A DNA stretch of 64,000 nt. Source: Skeletonema tropicum. Lineage: Eukaryota; Bacillariophyta; Thalassiosirophyceae; Thalassiosirales; Thalassiosiraceae. The stretch lies in contig CM074132.1 of NCBI GenBank assembly GCA_037178625.1, forward strand, positions 3,100,001 to 3,164,000. The letters run 5' to 3'. Every line of letters starts with the position of its first letter. Position 1 is the stretch's first letter. The position numbers were made by a program, and so were the translations under genes. Of the stretch, positions 11,295-23,102 are shown piece by piece. A model generated the notes under the pieces. That model did no database searches. It worked only from the letters and a program-made list of their open reading frames with translations, and was not told where the DNA came from.

Positions 11295-11801
11295 TTACTT
11301 CTCATAAGCACCAACAAACTCAATCGCACCAGTCTTCGTATTCATTCTAGTCTTCTTAATCTGTCTCAACTGCTTCTTATTCATAGCCCTCATCGTAGTA
11401 CCCAACTTCTTATGATTCAAAGTCTGCATACTCTTCTTGGCATTATTATACTCATTCTCCATTCGTCTCCTTTCATTCTCCAAACGTCTCTCCCTCTTAT
11501 CACGTTTGGCTTGGATACGCTCCTCCATCATTTGTTGTTGTGCAGATTTGATTTCCGCCTTGAGTGCTCGTTCTTGTTGTCGTGCCTCCCATGATTTGGA
11601 GCGGGCATTGGCACGGTTTTTGGTGATGAGGGAGGAGGCACGTTTTTGGGGGCGGAGTTTCCACGAGCGGCCGGAGGTGTTGCGGCCTTTGGTGGCGTGG
11701 GCTTTGATGGAGGGGGCGGAGGATGGGTTGAGGATGTCCCCTTCGAAGTATTGGTTGGGGGTGTTTATTGTGTCTTCGAGATTTCTTCCTAATCCTGACA
11801 T
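11295..11801 (-). CDS. Cgr1 / CCDC86-family rRNA-processing protein
   Basis: 168 residues in one exon, starting MSGLGRN. The centre has the family signature SGRSWKLRPQKRAS (about residues 43-56), then KSWEARQQERALKAEIK. A long, highly charged Arg/Lys/Glu helix follows (about 70-130), and the end is LGTTMRAMNKKQLRQIKK. Yeast Cgr1 and animal CCDC86 are small nucleolar coiled-coil proteins needed for 60S rRNA maturation, and length and composition here fit. The match rests on the SGR-WK motif and the terminal KKQLR motif, so function is by family. The divergent selenophosphate synthetase gene starts about 420 bases away. Confidence 0.8.
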   Translation of the reverse strand: MSGLGRNLEDTINTPNQYFEGDILNPSSAPSIKAHATKGRNTSGRSWKLRPQKRASSLITKNRANARSKSWEARQQERALKAEIKSAQQQMMEERIQAKRDKRERRLENERRRMENEYNNAKKSMQTLNHKKLGTTMRAMNKKQLRQIKKTRMNTKTGAIEFVGAYEK

Positions 11802-12219
11802 GCTTGTTGTTGTTGTGTTGTGTTGTATTGTTTTGCCACTATTAGAATATCTATCTTTTGATATGCGGTATGTAGAATGTTCTATGATGAGATGTGTACA
11901 CTCTAGAGTGAAGTAATTGCTTTTCTAGTCGAGCCTTAGAAATATCGATAGCTTTCTTGATGATGCTAATCGCCGTTGCAGCTGACGATGCCTCTCTTCG
12001 TTTCTATTGCTACTATTGTACTACGAAAAGGACGCCATGGAAGTTGTTCTTTTGCACATCGCTCCTCCCTTGCTTGACTTTCAGTGGTGGCAAGATGAAT
12101 GTCTGCATGTGTCTATCACCACTGAAAACGAGGACAGACGACCATCCAAAAACCAAAATCTGCAAGAAGTTGAATACCGAGCGATGCGGCAGCGTCTTCA
12201 GCTTCCAGCATCATCAACC

Positions 12220-13835
12220 ATGCCATCTTCAAAATCTTTGATGTCAACGATGTCATCCGAATCCGCAGCAAAGAAGCAACGCACCGCCAAGGACACTACC
12301 GCCTACCGTCCCTCAAGGGATGATTCGGGTAAGTAAGGCAAGAATGCGACAGGTTGTGTCGCTACCTTTTTTCAAAATTCTTTTTACAGTGTGAATGATG
12401 AAATGATCAAAATTGGAGAGCACTTGGCACTGTTGTTGGAACCGCGAAAGCGGATTGCCCTCCGATGACGGCCTCGTTTGCTATTACCCAATGGAGCGGT
12501 TTTTATATCGCAGTCTGACACCATGCTAGAGAATTTATTCCTATCAATTTTGTGCATGGACTTTTTTCATATCATATTCGATTTCTAACACATCATAATA
12601 TTTTTGGCACAACTTCTCCCTCAAATCAAATATGATTCTCAGTAAACTTTGATCCAACCAAAGTAGGCCTCCCCGCCGGCTGGTCACTAACCTCCTTCTC
12701 CACCCTCAAAGGATGAGCCTGCAAGGTCCCACAGCATCAACTGCAATCGATGTTATCCACCTTAAATCTTGGCGATGGGCAAAATCTAGGAACGACAAAT
12801 GGCCGGATCGCCCTAGATTGCTCCGTGAGGCACACTCGTCAAGGTCATGTTTGTATTAGTACGACTGACTTCTTCTTTCCACTGGTAGACAGTCCATATC
12901 TGCAGGGGAGGATTGGTGCGGCAAATGTGTTGAGTGATCTATACGCCGAGGGAGTGGGGGAATGTGATTTTGTATTAATGTTGCTAGCGGCATGTAGGGA
13001 CATGCCCGAGGACGAGAGGACGATATGCACCAAGGAAATGGTCAAGGGGTTCAACGATGCGTGTTTGGAGGCGGGTACAAGTGTTACGGGAGGTCAGACG
13101 GTACTAAATCCCTGGCCTGTTATTGGTGGAGTTGCCACGACCATTTGTTCGGAAGGGGAGTATGTCAAGAGTGACGGCGCACAAGTTGGTGATGTAGTTG
13201 TGTTGACCAAACCTTTGGGGACACAGGTGGCAGTGAATGTGCATGAGTGGAGAGTAAGACAAACTCCCAAATGGCAGGAACTTTCGAAGCGTAACATTAT
13301 TTCTCTGGAACAGGCTGAGGATATGATGCATGCAGCTGTATGTTCGATGTCTCGATTAAATCGTCACGCAGGTAAGAGCTCTATCATTTGCTTTATGAGT
13401 GTTGCTCCTCTTCTTACTTATTTGTGTCCCTAACCACTCGCTTTTGCACCTGAAGGTTCCTTAATGGTGAAGCATCATGCTCACGCAGGCACAGATGTTA
13501 CTGGATTTGGAATACTTGGCCACGCTCAGAATCTAATGGACAATCAGGCAGCTGAGGTGGGAATGGAGATACATACCCTCCCCTGCATTGCCAACACATC
13601 CAAGGTAGAAGAGAGTGGTGTTTTAGATTTTAGATTACTGAAAGGTTACAGTGCCGAGACATCTGGTGGACTCATGATATGTATGAAACAAGAAGATGCA
13701 GTTGCATATTGCAAGGAGCTTGAGGACATAGATGAGGAGCCAGCATGGATTATTGGTCGTGTCGTCGAAGATCCAAACCGAAAGGCGAATATAATGGATG
13801 ATTTCAAAACGATAGAAGTGGAGATGAGAGGCTAA
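12220..13835 (+). CDS. SPS2: selenophosphate synthetase containing selenocysteine (selenide, water dikinase)
   Basis: Three exons encode 405 residues, with UGA read as selenocysteine. Exon 1 is 12220-12328. Exon 2 is 12643-13371 (acceptor CTCAG, donor GTAAGA). Exon 3 is 13456-13835. The reading frame is continuous across both introns. The enzyme makes selenophosphate from selenide and ATP, the donor for Sec-tRNA synthesis. Motifs are YRPS, then TLKG-U-ACKVPQ with the UGA at residue 61 where the catalytic Cys/Sec sits, then TTDFFFPLVDSPY, GRIGAANVLSDLYAEGV, TGGQTVLNPWPVIGG, DVVVLTKPLGTQVA and TDVTGFGILGHAQN. These cover the whole AIRS-type ATP-binding fold. The start was chosen at MPSSKSL; in-frame ATGs upstream are possible. 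A naive reading would stop at 12714 or start only at 12750, dropping the active site. A candidate SECIS lies at 13878-13951. Confidence 0.92.
12714..12716 (+). other. in-frame UGA: selenocysteine codon of selenophosphate synthetase
   Basis: The exon 2 frame runs from 12643 through this TGA and on to the next donor at 13372, with no other stop. The codons either side encode LKG and ACKVPQ, which is the conserved active-site loop of SelD/SPS proteins, where this position is Sec, Cys or another residue. Homology continues smoothly on both sides, so the TGA is a recoded codon, not a stop. Confidence 0.92.
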
Positions 13836-13877
13836 ATAATAACCGGTGATTGCAGCGGATGCACTGAGGAAATGCCG

Positions 13878-13951
13878 CCTAACCATCGGAATGACGAATC
13901 AAGCGCAGACCACTCTTACGGTCCATCCTGTTTCTGATAACGAAGGTTAGG
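13878..13951 (+). promoter_or_regulatory. candidate SECIS element in the 3' UTR of selenophosphate synthetase
   Basis: This begins 43 bases after the TAA at 13833-13835. Helix I is perfect over seven pairs: CCTAACC (13878-13884) with GGTTAGG (13945-13951). Six-base internal loops follow on each side (13885-13890 and 13939-13944). Then come ATGA (13891-13894) and TGAT (13935-13938), placed as the SECIS non-Watson-Crick quartet. Helix II is imperfect (GAA-CA-G pairing with C-TG-TTC) and is capped by GACC/GGTC around an eight-base loop. The order and spacing fit a eukaryotic SECIS. The usual unpaired AA in the apical loop is not evident, and the helix II mismatches are a weakness. Confidence 0.55.
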
Positions 13952-14192
13952 TGTCTCGTTTACACCTCGATATATCTTGTGAGTTCAGAGATATTATATG
14001 AACTCGATTGCAGACAAGTTTATCAGTCTTGTAATGGTTAGCGTTTCTTTAGGACAGCTTGACTCTATGCAATGCATTAGAGATGACAGACAGAAAACAT
14101 GTATCGTTGACATGCAGACGTTTAATAAAGCATTATTTGTATAAAACGCCTTCATGTTCCACGAACAACTCCAAGAGGCCAGAAATGAATGT

Positions 14193-17100
14193 TCAGCATG
14201 CAACTGAACTCTCATCATCTTCCAACAGTTCCTGAGACTTTTCATTATCACTACTTGAGCTGCTATCCCCCTCTTCATTGTTCTTCACCTCGTCATCTTT
14301 CCGAGATGTATCGCTGCTATTCTCAACGTTCTCTTTTTCCTTTGGCACGAATGGGCTTTCATCCCCAGAAGTCTCTCGGCTTTCATCTTCCCTCTTCACA
14401 GTAGGTAGATTATCTTCATTTGAGTCAAAAGATTCATCCACACCTTCAGATTTGTTGCCCCCATCCGTTGTGTCTTCCGCCGCCGCGGCGTCATTGGAAG
14501 AGTTGCCATCTGCCTCCTTCGAAGTCGATTTGCTCTCCTTCTTCTTCGCTTTTTCCAACTTCTTCATACGTTGATAGACCTTGGCAAGATTCCTAATCAA
14601 AGTCTCCATTTCTATACGGATTCGTGCAATATCTTCCATGCCAAATTTAAACAGGCTGTCTTCGAACAAATCTCTACAGTCATCAGCCATGTCGAATTGA
14701 GAGAAGCAGTTGTTGCGCATTTGGAACAAGTTGTATGCGTAGCGACAGACAAATACTCCGCAGTCACATCCATTGTCTTGATAGGGAACTGTTGGTGTAA
14801 AAACAGGCATGTAAGTTCTATCGAAGGGTTGCTTTGGAAGATCTTTGCTGCCTCCTTTCTTGAGACGCCTCCATTCAAAGTTTAGCCATACGTGTATGTT
14901 CTTTGCAATTCTATTCTTTTGGTGCATTTTCAACGAATCCAGAAACAAGAGGCTGAAAGAGGGAAAGTTGCGGTGAGATTCGACGTGATAGGGTATGATG
15001 TCAGTGCAACACGCATTTTCAACTTACAATGACCCTTCTTCAGTTCTCGAATTACCTATCTCATCATCATAATTATTGGCAATGAAGCCAGGGTTTACAA
15101 CTACACAGAGTGACCAATGGAGGTCAGAATTCACGGGAACAAAAATGAGCTTCTTCTCAAATATGTCGATCTTCTTTTTAGCGGTCCAAGATGAGACGGC
15201 ATTGGGACCATCACTCGCAAGAGTGCTCATGAAATGCGATGTAAATATATGCACATCGGAGTTTGGATTATTCGGTGCTCCGCTTATCCTGTGCAAAGAG
15301 GAAAAGACACCCGTGAGATAATTTTACAGCAGCGCACAAATAGTGAGGCCCAGCGTCTGGCTTACCATTTCATCCAAAAGTCAACCAATGAATCATTCAA
15401 GAACTCGCCCGGTTCTAATCTTTCCATGTCATCTTCTCGAATGGTGATGTAGTGCGTTCGAGCGGATCCTTTTACCCTTTCATTCTCGTTCTCAGCCTGA
15501 GGATCGTTGAGGTCTGAATCTTGTGGCTGAATCGACCTTTCAATCTCGACACTTGTCTGCTCACGTGCTAGTTTCAATTCATTTAGTTTCGATGCCGCTG
15601 TGAAAAACTCGTCATCATCAGCCTTGAATGGGAAAACCAATATTGGTTTATCCGAGGTACTGCTCTTTCTCTTAGCATTGGCCCGACTCAGCCTAGTACT
15701 CCTGCGGCGTTTGTTATTCTCTTCTTCGGTGTCCTTGATCAAGGCAGCAGTGTATTCCTTGAGTTCGTAAAACTCTATCTTAGGATCGCTTCGCAAAAAA
15801 GGTTCCAAGGTTGCATTATCCCTCATCTGTTCAAGCATTGCCTGTTATGGGTCGACAAAGGTGAAGGTAGTGGTCAGTTGAAATGGCATTCTTACTCAAA
15901 GACAATGTTCAAAACTCAAGATTTTCTTACCACAAATTGATCAGTGTCTCGGACTTCGACAGTGACATAGCTATCAGCGTCGTACGATTGGGTGTAAATC
16001 GTGAACTGATTATCATCTGTCGGTTTTATCTTGAAAGCGATTATGGTAATAGAGTCGTCAATTCCGTCTGTCAGAATATTCTCACTATTGTAGTTTTCTT
16101 CAGGGACATAATAATTCAACCCTACCAATTCAGAGTCTTGCTTGAGGCTAACTGTATGTTCTTTCTCTTTGCCATTCTTAGTGTTCCAAGAAAATCGCAT
16201 ATACTGCTTTTTCGCCCCGAACTGGAACCTCAACTCACACTTCGATTTGAAAACCTTCTTTCCAACTGCAATGCGTGCAGCATCAATTGTAAATAGGTCG
16301 CCAATGGGAGGAGGATTTCGCTTGGGCTGTCGAGAGGAAGGAACCAATTGAGATGAGATCATTATTATTATGCAATATAATGAGCAGGGCTGTCCAGTAA
16401 TACACTTACCTGAACCGCAATAGATCTTTTGCTCTCTTTTTCATCAATAGAAATCGCCTCGTCTTCAGAGCTTTCCTCCTCAGAGCTACTATCAAGAATT
16501 TCAATGACTTCATCTTTCTTCTTCGCTTTACGAGATCGGCTTTTACGTCGCGTTTGACGGTTCGAATTCGTAGACCCTAGCGACGACATTTTTGCAGCAT
16601 CTTTCCACTCTTCATCTGAATCTATTAGCATTCCACTTTTGGCAAGTTTCTTCTTTGTCTTGTTAGATTGTTTCCTCTTGCCATTGGCATTGGGTTTTTG
16701 TTCTTGCGTTCGCCCTCCTCTACCTCTGTTAGAAGTGAACCAGTTATCAGAGTTGTTGTTTGAGCGCTTGCTCTCACCAAAACGCGCAGCAGACGAGTCG
16801 TTGTCGCTAAATTCTTCTATCTCGTCTTTCTCATTCTGGGTTGGCAACTTGAACCGTGGAGTGGGTGTCTTAGTAGCTGGTTTGATGTCGAAAAAAGAAT
16901 AGGAAATTAGAGACAACGGTGAGTATCAGCACAAATACTGTAGCTCGAGCATGGCAAAATAAATACGCTCGACACTTACAACTTCTTTGTTTGCTGGCGT
17001 AAGTCTTCTTTTTTGGGTCCCTCTGCGGCCTCAGTGATCCGAAATTAGCGTACTGGTTGGCTCCATCCAATGCAGCCATCACGTCATCATTGCGTCTACC

Positions 17101-18111
17101 ACTACCCTGGGAATCCCAATCTCCCTCCACACGATATCCGTCGTCACCTTGATTCGCACTTGATGAATTCGGGCTATCAAAAGAATCATTTGACTTTGCA
17201 AAGTAAGATGATGTCTTCCTCTTCTTTTCACTCCCCTCATTCCTTTCATCACTATCGACATCTATCACTTCTTCATCTCTAGCCTTGGATTTCTTCTTTC
17301 GACGTTTAGTAATCATACTAGCGTTTCCAAACTTTGCCTGCGTAATTTTGTCCATATTTTGTCCCATCTTCTTCGTGTACTCGGCGCTTGATCCCCTCGA
17401 CGACTTCCGGCTCGTCTCCTGTTGAAACCTCGCCACATCTAGTGGATCATCATTGCCAATATCTCTACCAGCAAATGGCGAATATGGTTGATGTTTCTGC
17501 AACCGCCCACGCTTACCTCCAGATCCTTCCAACTTAGCCATAGAAGAAGTATTGTGATTCCTCCCACGTGCAAACTTCTTCTTGGTATGCCGCGAATAAT
17601 GATCATCATTGTTTACCGAACGTTGCGCATCGTTAATTAACTTTGCAGCATTTTTATTTATGGGAGCATCTATCCGTATCCCATCAAAACTGTTCCCTGG
17701 CTTTGTAACGCGCTCATATACATCATCTAAACTGAAAGCTTGGCGTTTATTGTCCCAATTTCGCTGCGATGCGGCGAGCTTATCTTCTTTTTGCTGTCTC
17801 TTCTGCCCAGTCCTTTGGTTTTTATCGTTTTGATGTTGACGTCTAGGATCCCCATCACTAAAATTAGACGAGTCACTTCCATTCCCCGCTCCGGGGTTAT
17901 TTATATCTCTAATATGGTTGTTGGTGCCATGATTGTCGTCATAATCGTGATGGTTGCTGAGATCAGTATTATTATATCTATCGGTGTTGTACTCTGTCGT
18001 TTCAGTCGGAACTTCGATGATTGTGTGCCCACCCTTCGACTTCTTTGGTCCCTTCTTCGCCTGATTTTTATTACGGGAAATACTACTGTGTGGGGGGAGA
18101 AGTCCATCCAT
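14193..18111 (-). CDS. Ulp1/SENP-family SUMO protease (C48 cysteine peptidase)
   Basis: Six exons encode about 1163 residues: 18111-16980, 16876-16410, 16326-15931, 15841-15366, 15288-15028 and 14952-14193. All junctions are GT-AG and keep frame. The first two exons are disordered, rich in Lys, Arg, Asp, Ser and Asn. Exon 3 encodes a folded segment (FTIDAARIAVGKKVFKSK ...), possibly PH-like. The protease domain spans exons 4-6. It opens with LEPGEFLNDSLVDFWMKW, with His881 in SDLHWSLCVV, Asp916 in LFLDSLKM, Gln969 and Cys975 in QDNGCDCGVF. The full catalytic set is therefore present. The split, long architecture recalls SENP6/7-type enzymes, which trim SUMO chains, but substrate is not shown by sequence. 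The C-terminus is acidic and Ser-rich. The gene is convergent with selenophosphate synthetase. Confidence 0.9.
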
Positions 18112-18827
18112 TATCAAAGTGCGCAGATATGTTGACGTACCGAGTAGATGATTTGCCGTTACCGTTTGATGCAGAGGACAACAAATTTTCAGCCCTTACG
18201 ATGAGATTTTGAACCAAAGAGATACGAACCGATGATAGTAATCACTTCTCTGTCAATGGTAAAAATTAGGCAAATGAGATCCGATGAATATACCAGGCAT
18301 CAATGGAAAAACGTCATTATTTTGTCATTCAAAAAATGATGGCATCCGCTGTCACATTCTACCATCAGCCGCGCCTGCAGGGCAACTTACTTGCGGCAGA
18401 CCGATCCAGCATTACTCACCTGCTACTCAAAGAGACTCAGACGTTATTTTCGTGGTGATATTATCGATAGGGTGGCGAGAATTCCGTCCGCTATGAACGT
18501 TACCGACATGGTCAATGGTCAGCTCGTTTGAATTTTGGTGGAGACACGCAGAAGCAGAAACGTTGGAGAAAAGAGAAATTGCGCGCCGGTAAGTTGTGGG
18601 TTTGTTTGCGAAAGAACCTGCTCTTAGAGTTTAGAGTGTTGCTTTGCTTTTCTTCGATCATCATGGCAGAAGGTGGTTGTGATGAAGACGATCGTGTGGC
18701 AATAATGCAGATAACGATGATAGGTGAACGATAATTTTCATAGGAAGCTCAAAGTCAGGAAGAGAAGGAGTTCAACTGCCTTGCTGCCTTGCCGCTCGTA
18801 GGTAGATGATAGTGATGCCCTAAATGC
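18112..18827. other. intergenic between SENP gene and LRR pseudogene
   Basis: About 715 bases upstream of the minus-strand protease gene and upstream of the plus-strand LRR pseudogene. It should hold both promoters. Small open frames occur but none has recognisable sequence. Confidence 0.35.
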
Positions 18828-20204
18828 ATGATGGATGATAATAATATAATCGATTTGACGGTTCAGAAGATCCACTTTGATACTGAAGAAGACAAAGCAG
18901 CATTCGGTGGCTGCCGCCGCTACCGCTCACTTTTCAGAGAGCAGGTGTACAAATTGAAGCAGAACGATCCCAATTTCTGCTTGCTCAGTGCAAGGTATTC
19001 CCTTGGCTACCAACTAAGGGATCGCCATCTGACTGAGAATGTGTGTGACCGCATGGATTCTATCTGTGCAGAAATGATTTACATACGATGACTATTTTAC
19101 TCGATCGCTGCGGTCTATCTGAGAAGAAGATGGTGAAATTATTTTCAAGAATTGTGAATCAGCATGAATCGAATAATTACCTCAAAAAGCATGATGTATT
19201 GGAGAAGATTCTGAATGTTGGTGATACATCATTGACGGGTCACATCATGGGATACCTTGCCTTAAATCCATTTCCTAAACTTTTGTATGTCAATCTATCA
19301 CACAATAACTTCGGAACAAAGGGATTAGATGTATTGGTCAAGGCCATAGCAGGTTCCCCTGTCAGAAAGCTCCATCTTGTAAGCTGTGCAATACACGATT
19401 TATCCCCGCTCATTGTGGGGGCAAGGAAATTGAAGGAATTGAAAGTACTTGAACGGCAGCAAACACCACGGCCCTTTCGGTGTTATTTGACGGTGGACAT
19501 CCCTGTCTAAAAGAATTGTACCTCACTGAATGTAGTATAGATTTAGAAGTCTTCGAAAAGTCCGCCCCAGCTTTATCATCAAACAGGACATTATGGTGTT
19601 TAAACCTGAATGGCAATCCGCTTGGAGACAGGGATATTAGAGCGTTGATTGAAGCGTTGTGTGATTCGAAAAGCTTTGAGAAGATTCTTACATCTAACCA
19701 TACTTTACAGAAGCTTATCGTTGGTGGTAATGGGAGCTGTGCACTGTACTTCACCGGCTAGAAATGATTAATTTGAACGGTTATAGATCGCAGGAAACAA
19801 GCCAGGCAGCATGTAGCAAGCTCTTCACCCTACTCGCATATGATGACGACATCGACCCTTCCATGTTCCTGCACTTTGATATCGGTCTTGCACCGCTGAT
19901 ATTTTTCAAGCTTATGCTTTTGCCATGTTATCTTCTTGAATCGAAGGCGACGCTTACGGCTATCTACAAAATCTTGACATGGAGACTTTTCCGTCAAAGA
20001 ATCGAGTTGTCGTCGCAAGTCAAAATGCTACAAATCAATCACGATGCACTCAAGAAAAGGGAGGAAGAAACCCGAATGAAAAATGATCGGCTGGAATCAG
20101 ATAATGCTGCCCTATCAGAAGAAATTAGGAATTTGAAGGAACAGATAGCATTGCTAAAGGCACATGGTCGTACGCACTTGAAGGTTGAAGACAAAGCATT
20201 CTGA
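18828..20204 (+). pseudogene. frameshifted leucine-rich-repeat protein with C-terminal coiled coil
   Basis: Four overlapping open pieces (18828-19091, 19088-19510, 19480-19761, 19764-20204) read in sequence as one protein. Ribonuclease-inhibitor-type repeats occur in pieces two and three, for example LLYVNLSHNNFGTKGLDVL, VRKLHLVSCAI, LKELYLTECSIDLEVF and LWCLNLNGNPLGDRDIRAL. The last piece continues with a helix-rich segment (DDIDPSMFLHFDIGLAPL) and a coiled coil (EEETRMKNDRLESDNAALSEEIRNLKEQ, about 20065-20150). Each junction is a net one-base loss, and no intron-like GT-AG pair is seen at the joins. It looks like a recently broken member of the LRR/coiled-coil families common in diatoms. 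Three assembly deletions would give the same picture. Confidence 0.65.
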
Positions 20205-20728
20205 GGCAGAGCAGAATGATGGATCGATTGAAGAAAAGTCCAAGGTGAGGGCCAAACGCAGAAAGCTTATGAAGAAATGAAACACAAGGGGACCTGAGTA
20301 GATTGCGTATTGGAGTGTATGTATTGTTAATGAAGTAGTTCAACATTACTAGAACCTCTTGCATACGCTATGAACTTGTTGATACCATGGGAATTGCTCA
20401 TGCGATCACAAATAAGCACTTTGAGCGTACTTTGGCATTGAGCATGTGCTCATGTCCTCGTAGGTGCATAACTGCAGCTCTTGTATCAGCTTTTCCTGTT
20501 GCGTCAGTGGAGGCTAGCTACATACTAAAGACTAAGAAGATTGTGTGGAGGCTTCCGGTTACATCCTGCTGACACGTCGCTGTCCAGATGCGAAGAAAAT
20601 CTTTTTTACCCTCCGACGATCTCAATCACGATCACGACGCCTGTTTGTCTCAATCAACAAGAGTCTCACACGCTCCTATTCCTCGCTCCTCTCCGTCCTC
20701 CGTCCATAAATCAGGCACCTCTGACACC

Positions 20729-23102
20729 ATGAATCTATTTCTCCCGCTATCCATCCTTTCGACGACCTTAGCTTTGGGTGCCTCCGCCAAAGACCAACCA
20801 AACGACGATGTTGTTGCAGACGAAGGCATCCCCTTCAAACATTTTGTGGCCTTCGACTCCAATCAAACATGTGCCTCCGATAAACACGCCATGCCCTTCA
20901 ACAATCAAATCCGCGGTGTCAACCTAGGCGGTTGGATGGTCTTAGAGCCCTGGATCACACCGTCTCTCTTTTATCAGTTCCTTGGGGGCGATGAGACAAA
21001 TACGGCGATGGATCATTATTCATTCTGTGAGGTTTTGGGACCGGAGGAGGGTAATAAACAACTTAAACGTCATTGGGAGACTTGGGTCACAGAGGACATC
21101 ATCAAGCAATTGGCTGACTCGGGTGCTGTTAACTCTCTGCGTTTGCCTGTCGGTGACTTTATGTTTGAGCCCTATGGTCCATACATTGGTTGTACTGACG
21201 GGGCGCTAGATTACGTCGATACACTACTCGATTGGGCCCATGCCTACGGCCTGTCGGTGTTGATCGACGTACACACACAAAAAGGGTCACAAAATGGTTT
21301 CGACAATTCGGGTCAGACTCAAGGATTCCAGTGGACATCTCGCATTTCTAACTATCCTCGTGGGTTGACGACATTTCAGCATTGGCCGATCAGGGCGGCA
21401 CATTGGATTGGAGATTTTGATTCTGAGGCGGTGAATTACACAAACATCAACCATGATAATATCGCACATTCTCTCAGGGCCATTGAAAATTTGGTGGATA
21501 TGTATGCAGGTCATCCGGCAGTGTTAGGAGTTGAACCAGTCAACGAGCCTTGGGAGCTTACCCCCATCGAGGCACTCAAAAATTTCTACTGGGATGCTTA
21601 CTTGATAGTGAAGCGAAAGGCACCGTATTGGAAGTTTATTATGCACGATTCTTTTCGTTTTACTCCCGAGGTGAGTTCCAAATGTATGTTCTTCTACGCT
21701 ACAGTTTCATCTCAACTCTAATCCTCTTTATCTTAATTCGTTAATAGACGTGGGGTGGGTTCATGAAGGGCTGTCCTGATCGAGCTTTAGACACCCATAT
21801 CTACCAAGCGTGGATGGATGTAAGTGATCTATTCAATCCTTTTTGTTTTATTCTCTGATGCATATTTTTTATACTAATCAACTGCCTTTCAACATTATTT
21901 ATTATTTGGTAGCCTTCTTCTCGATTGACTTTCTACAATAATGCGTGTGCCCAGAAGGAGCAGATCGCATTGATGGAACGTGAGTTTGGACCAGTGGTTG
22001 TTGGAGAGTGGAGGTGAGTTTGGGGTGGACTTTTCTTTGTTCTGTTTATGTGTACACTTATGTTTAGCATCTCACTCACGTGTTTAATATTATTAATCAC
22101 AGCCTTGCGACTGACAATTGTGCCATGTGGTTGAACGGATTTAATGATAACCTGCCAGGCTTCCCACGAAGTCCTTGCAAATATATCCCTTGCTCCCTTC
22201 CGTACATGGGCTCTGATCAACCTGGCACCCCAGTTGATCCCGGTGCCGCGCTTCAGGGACCCTACGGAACCGGTATTTCGGGACCTACGTTCGGCTTGTG
22301 CCCAGTTGATCGTGATTGGATGACAGAGAGATACAACAGTGCAGAGACTGGATCAAGTTGGATGTCTTCGCCACCAGAAGCACCTCGAGGAAGAGATGGC
22401 ACAGATGAGGTGATGTCTCTCCTCGCTCTTAAGAAAATTTCTGCCTTTTCCGGTATTGGCCACGGGTTTTACTTTTGGAACTTCCGCACTGACCTCTATA
22501 ATCCGCAGTGGTCGTACTTGCTAGCCCTTGAAAGAGGATGGATTCCCAAAGGCGACTTGAATGACGAAAGGATAATTAATTCTTGTCACAGAGAGGATGT
22601 AGGTGCATTTGTCTGCGAGGCCAATCGCGAAGCACCAGAGGAAGCAGTTAGAAATGGCATCAGCTATGCACTTGGGGAGGAGGAGAAGGATACCGACTAC
22701 GTTGACAAGCTCGTTGGGGAACCACTCTATACAGAAGGAGACACAGTTTTTGATGAGTTCTGGAAATCGCACAGAGCATCAGGAGCCACATGCGATTTTG
22801 GCGGTGCGGCAATTCTTAAGGAAGAAAATGTCACTCACACCACCGATTACTACACAGATGATTACTACAATGCAGTAGAAGTGAAGCAATTCGCCACCTG
22901 GAAGATTGTTATGCTCGTGGTGATTGGCACCTTAGTAGGATCCCTGACAGGTTTCACGCTTGCAATGAAGCTCAGTCCGAGATTCAGCCGCAGGGTTCGC
23001 TCGAGCAAACTTCTCATGCCTGTGACACGTTCTCAAGTCTTTAGACAATCGTTTGGAAATTTTGCAGATCTAGAAGGATATACAGGCATTTCGATGGACT
23101 AG
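20729..23102 (+). CDS. GH5-type exo-beta-1,3-glucanase, secreted and membrane-anchored
   Basis: Four exons (20729-21670, 21748-21819, 21913-22013, 22103-23102) encode 704 residues. The start ATG at 20729 opens a signal peptide ending near ALGASA. The family hallmark RGVNLGGWMVLEPWITPS is at about 62-79. Other fungal EXG1-like motifs are NSLRLPVGDF, LIDVHTQKGSQNG, the acid/base Glu273 in EPVNEPW, and the nucleophile Glu370 in FGPVVVGEWS. A hydrophobic segment (about 640-660, IVMLVVIGTLVGSL) near the end, followed by basic residues, suggests a type I membrane protein at the cell surface or in an endomembrane. Likely substrates are beta-1,3-glucans such as chrysolaminarin or callose; this is inferred from the family. 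The ATG upstream at 20588 is in frame but would bury the signal peptide. Confidence 0.88.

Noticed and set aside
13976..14017. Second hairpin (CTTGT/ACAAG with GAGTTC/GAACTC) considered as the SECIS
   Set aside because: Helix II would be only five or six pairs, too short for a SECIS, and the quartet is less convincing than at 13878-13951.
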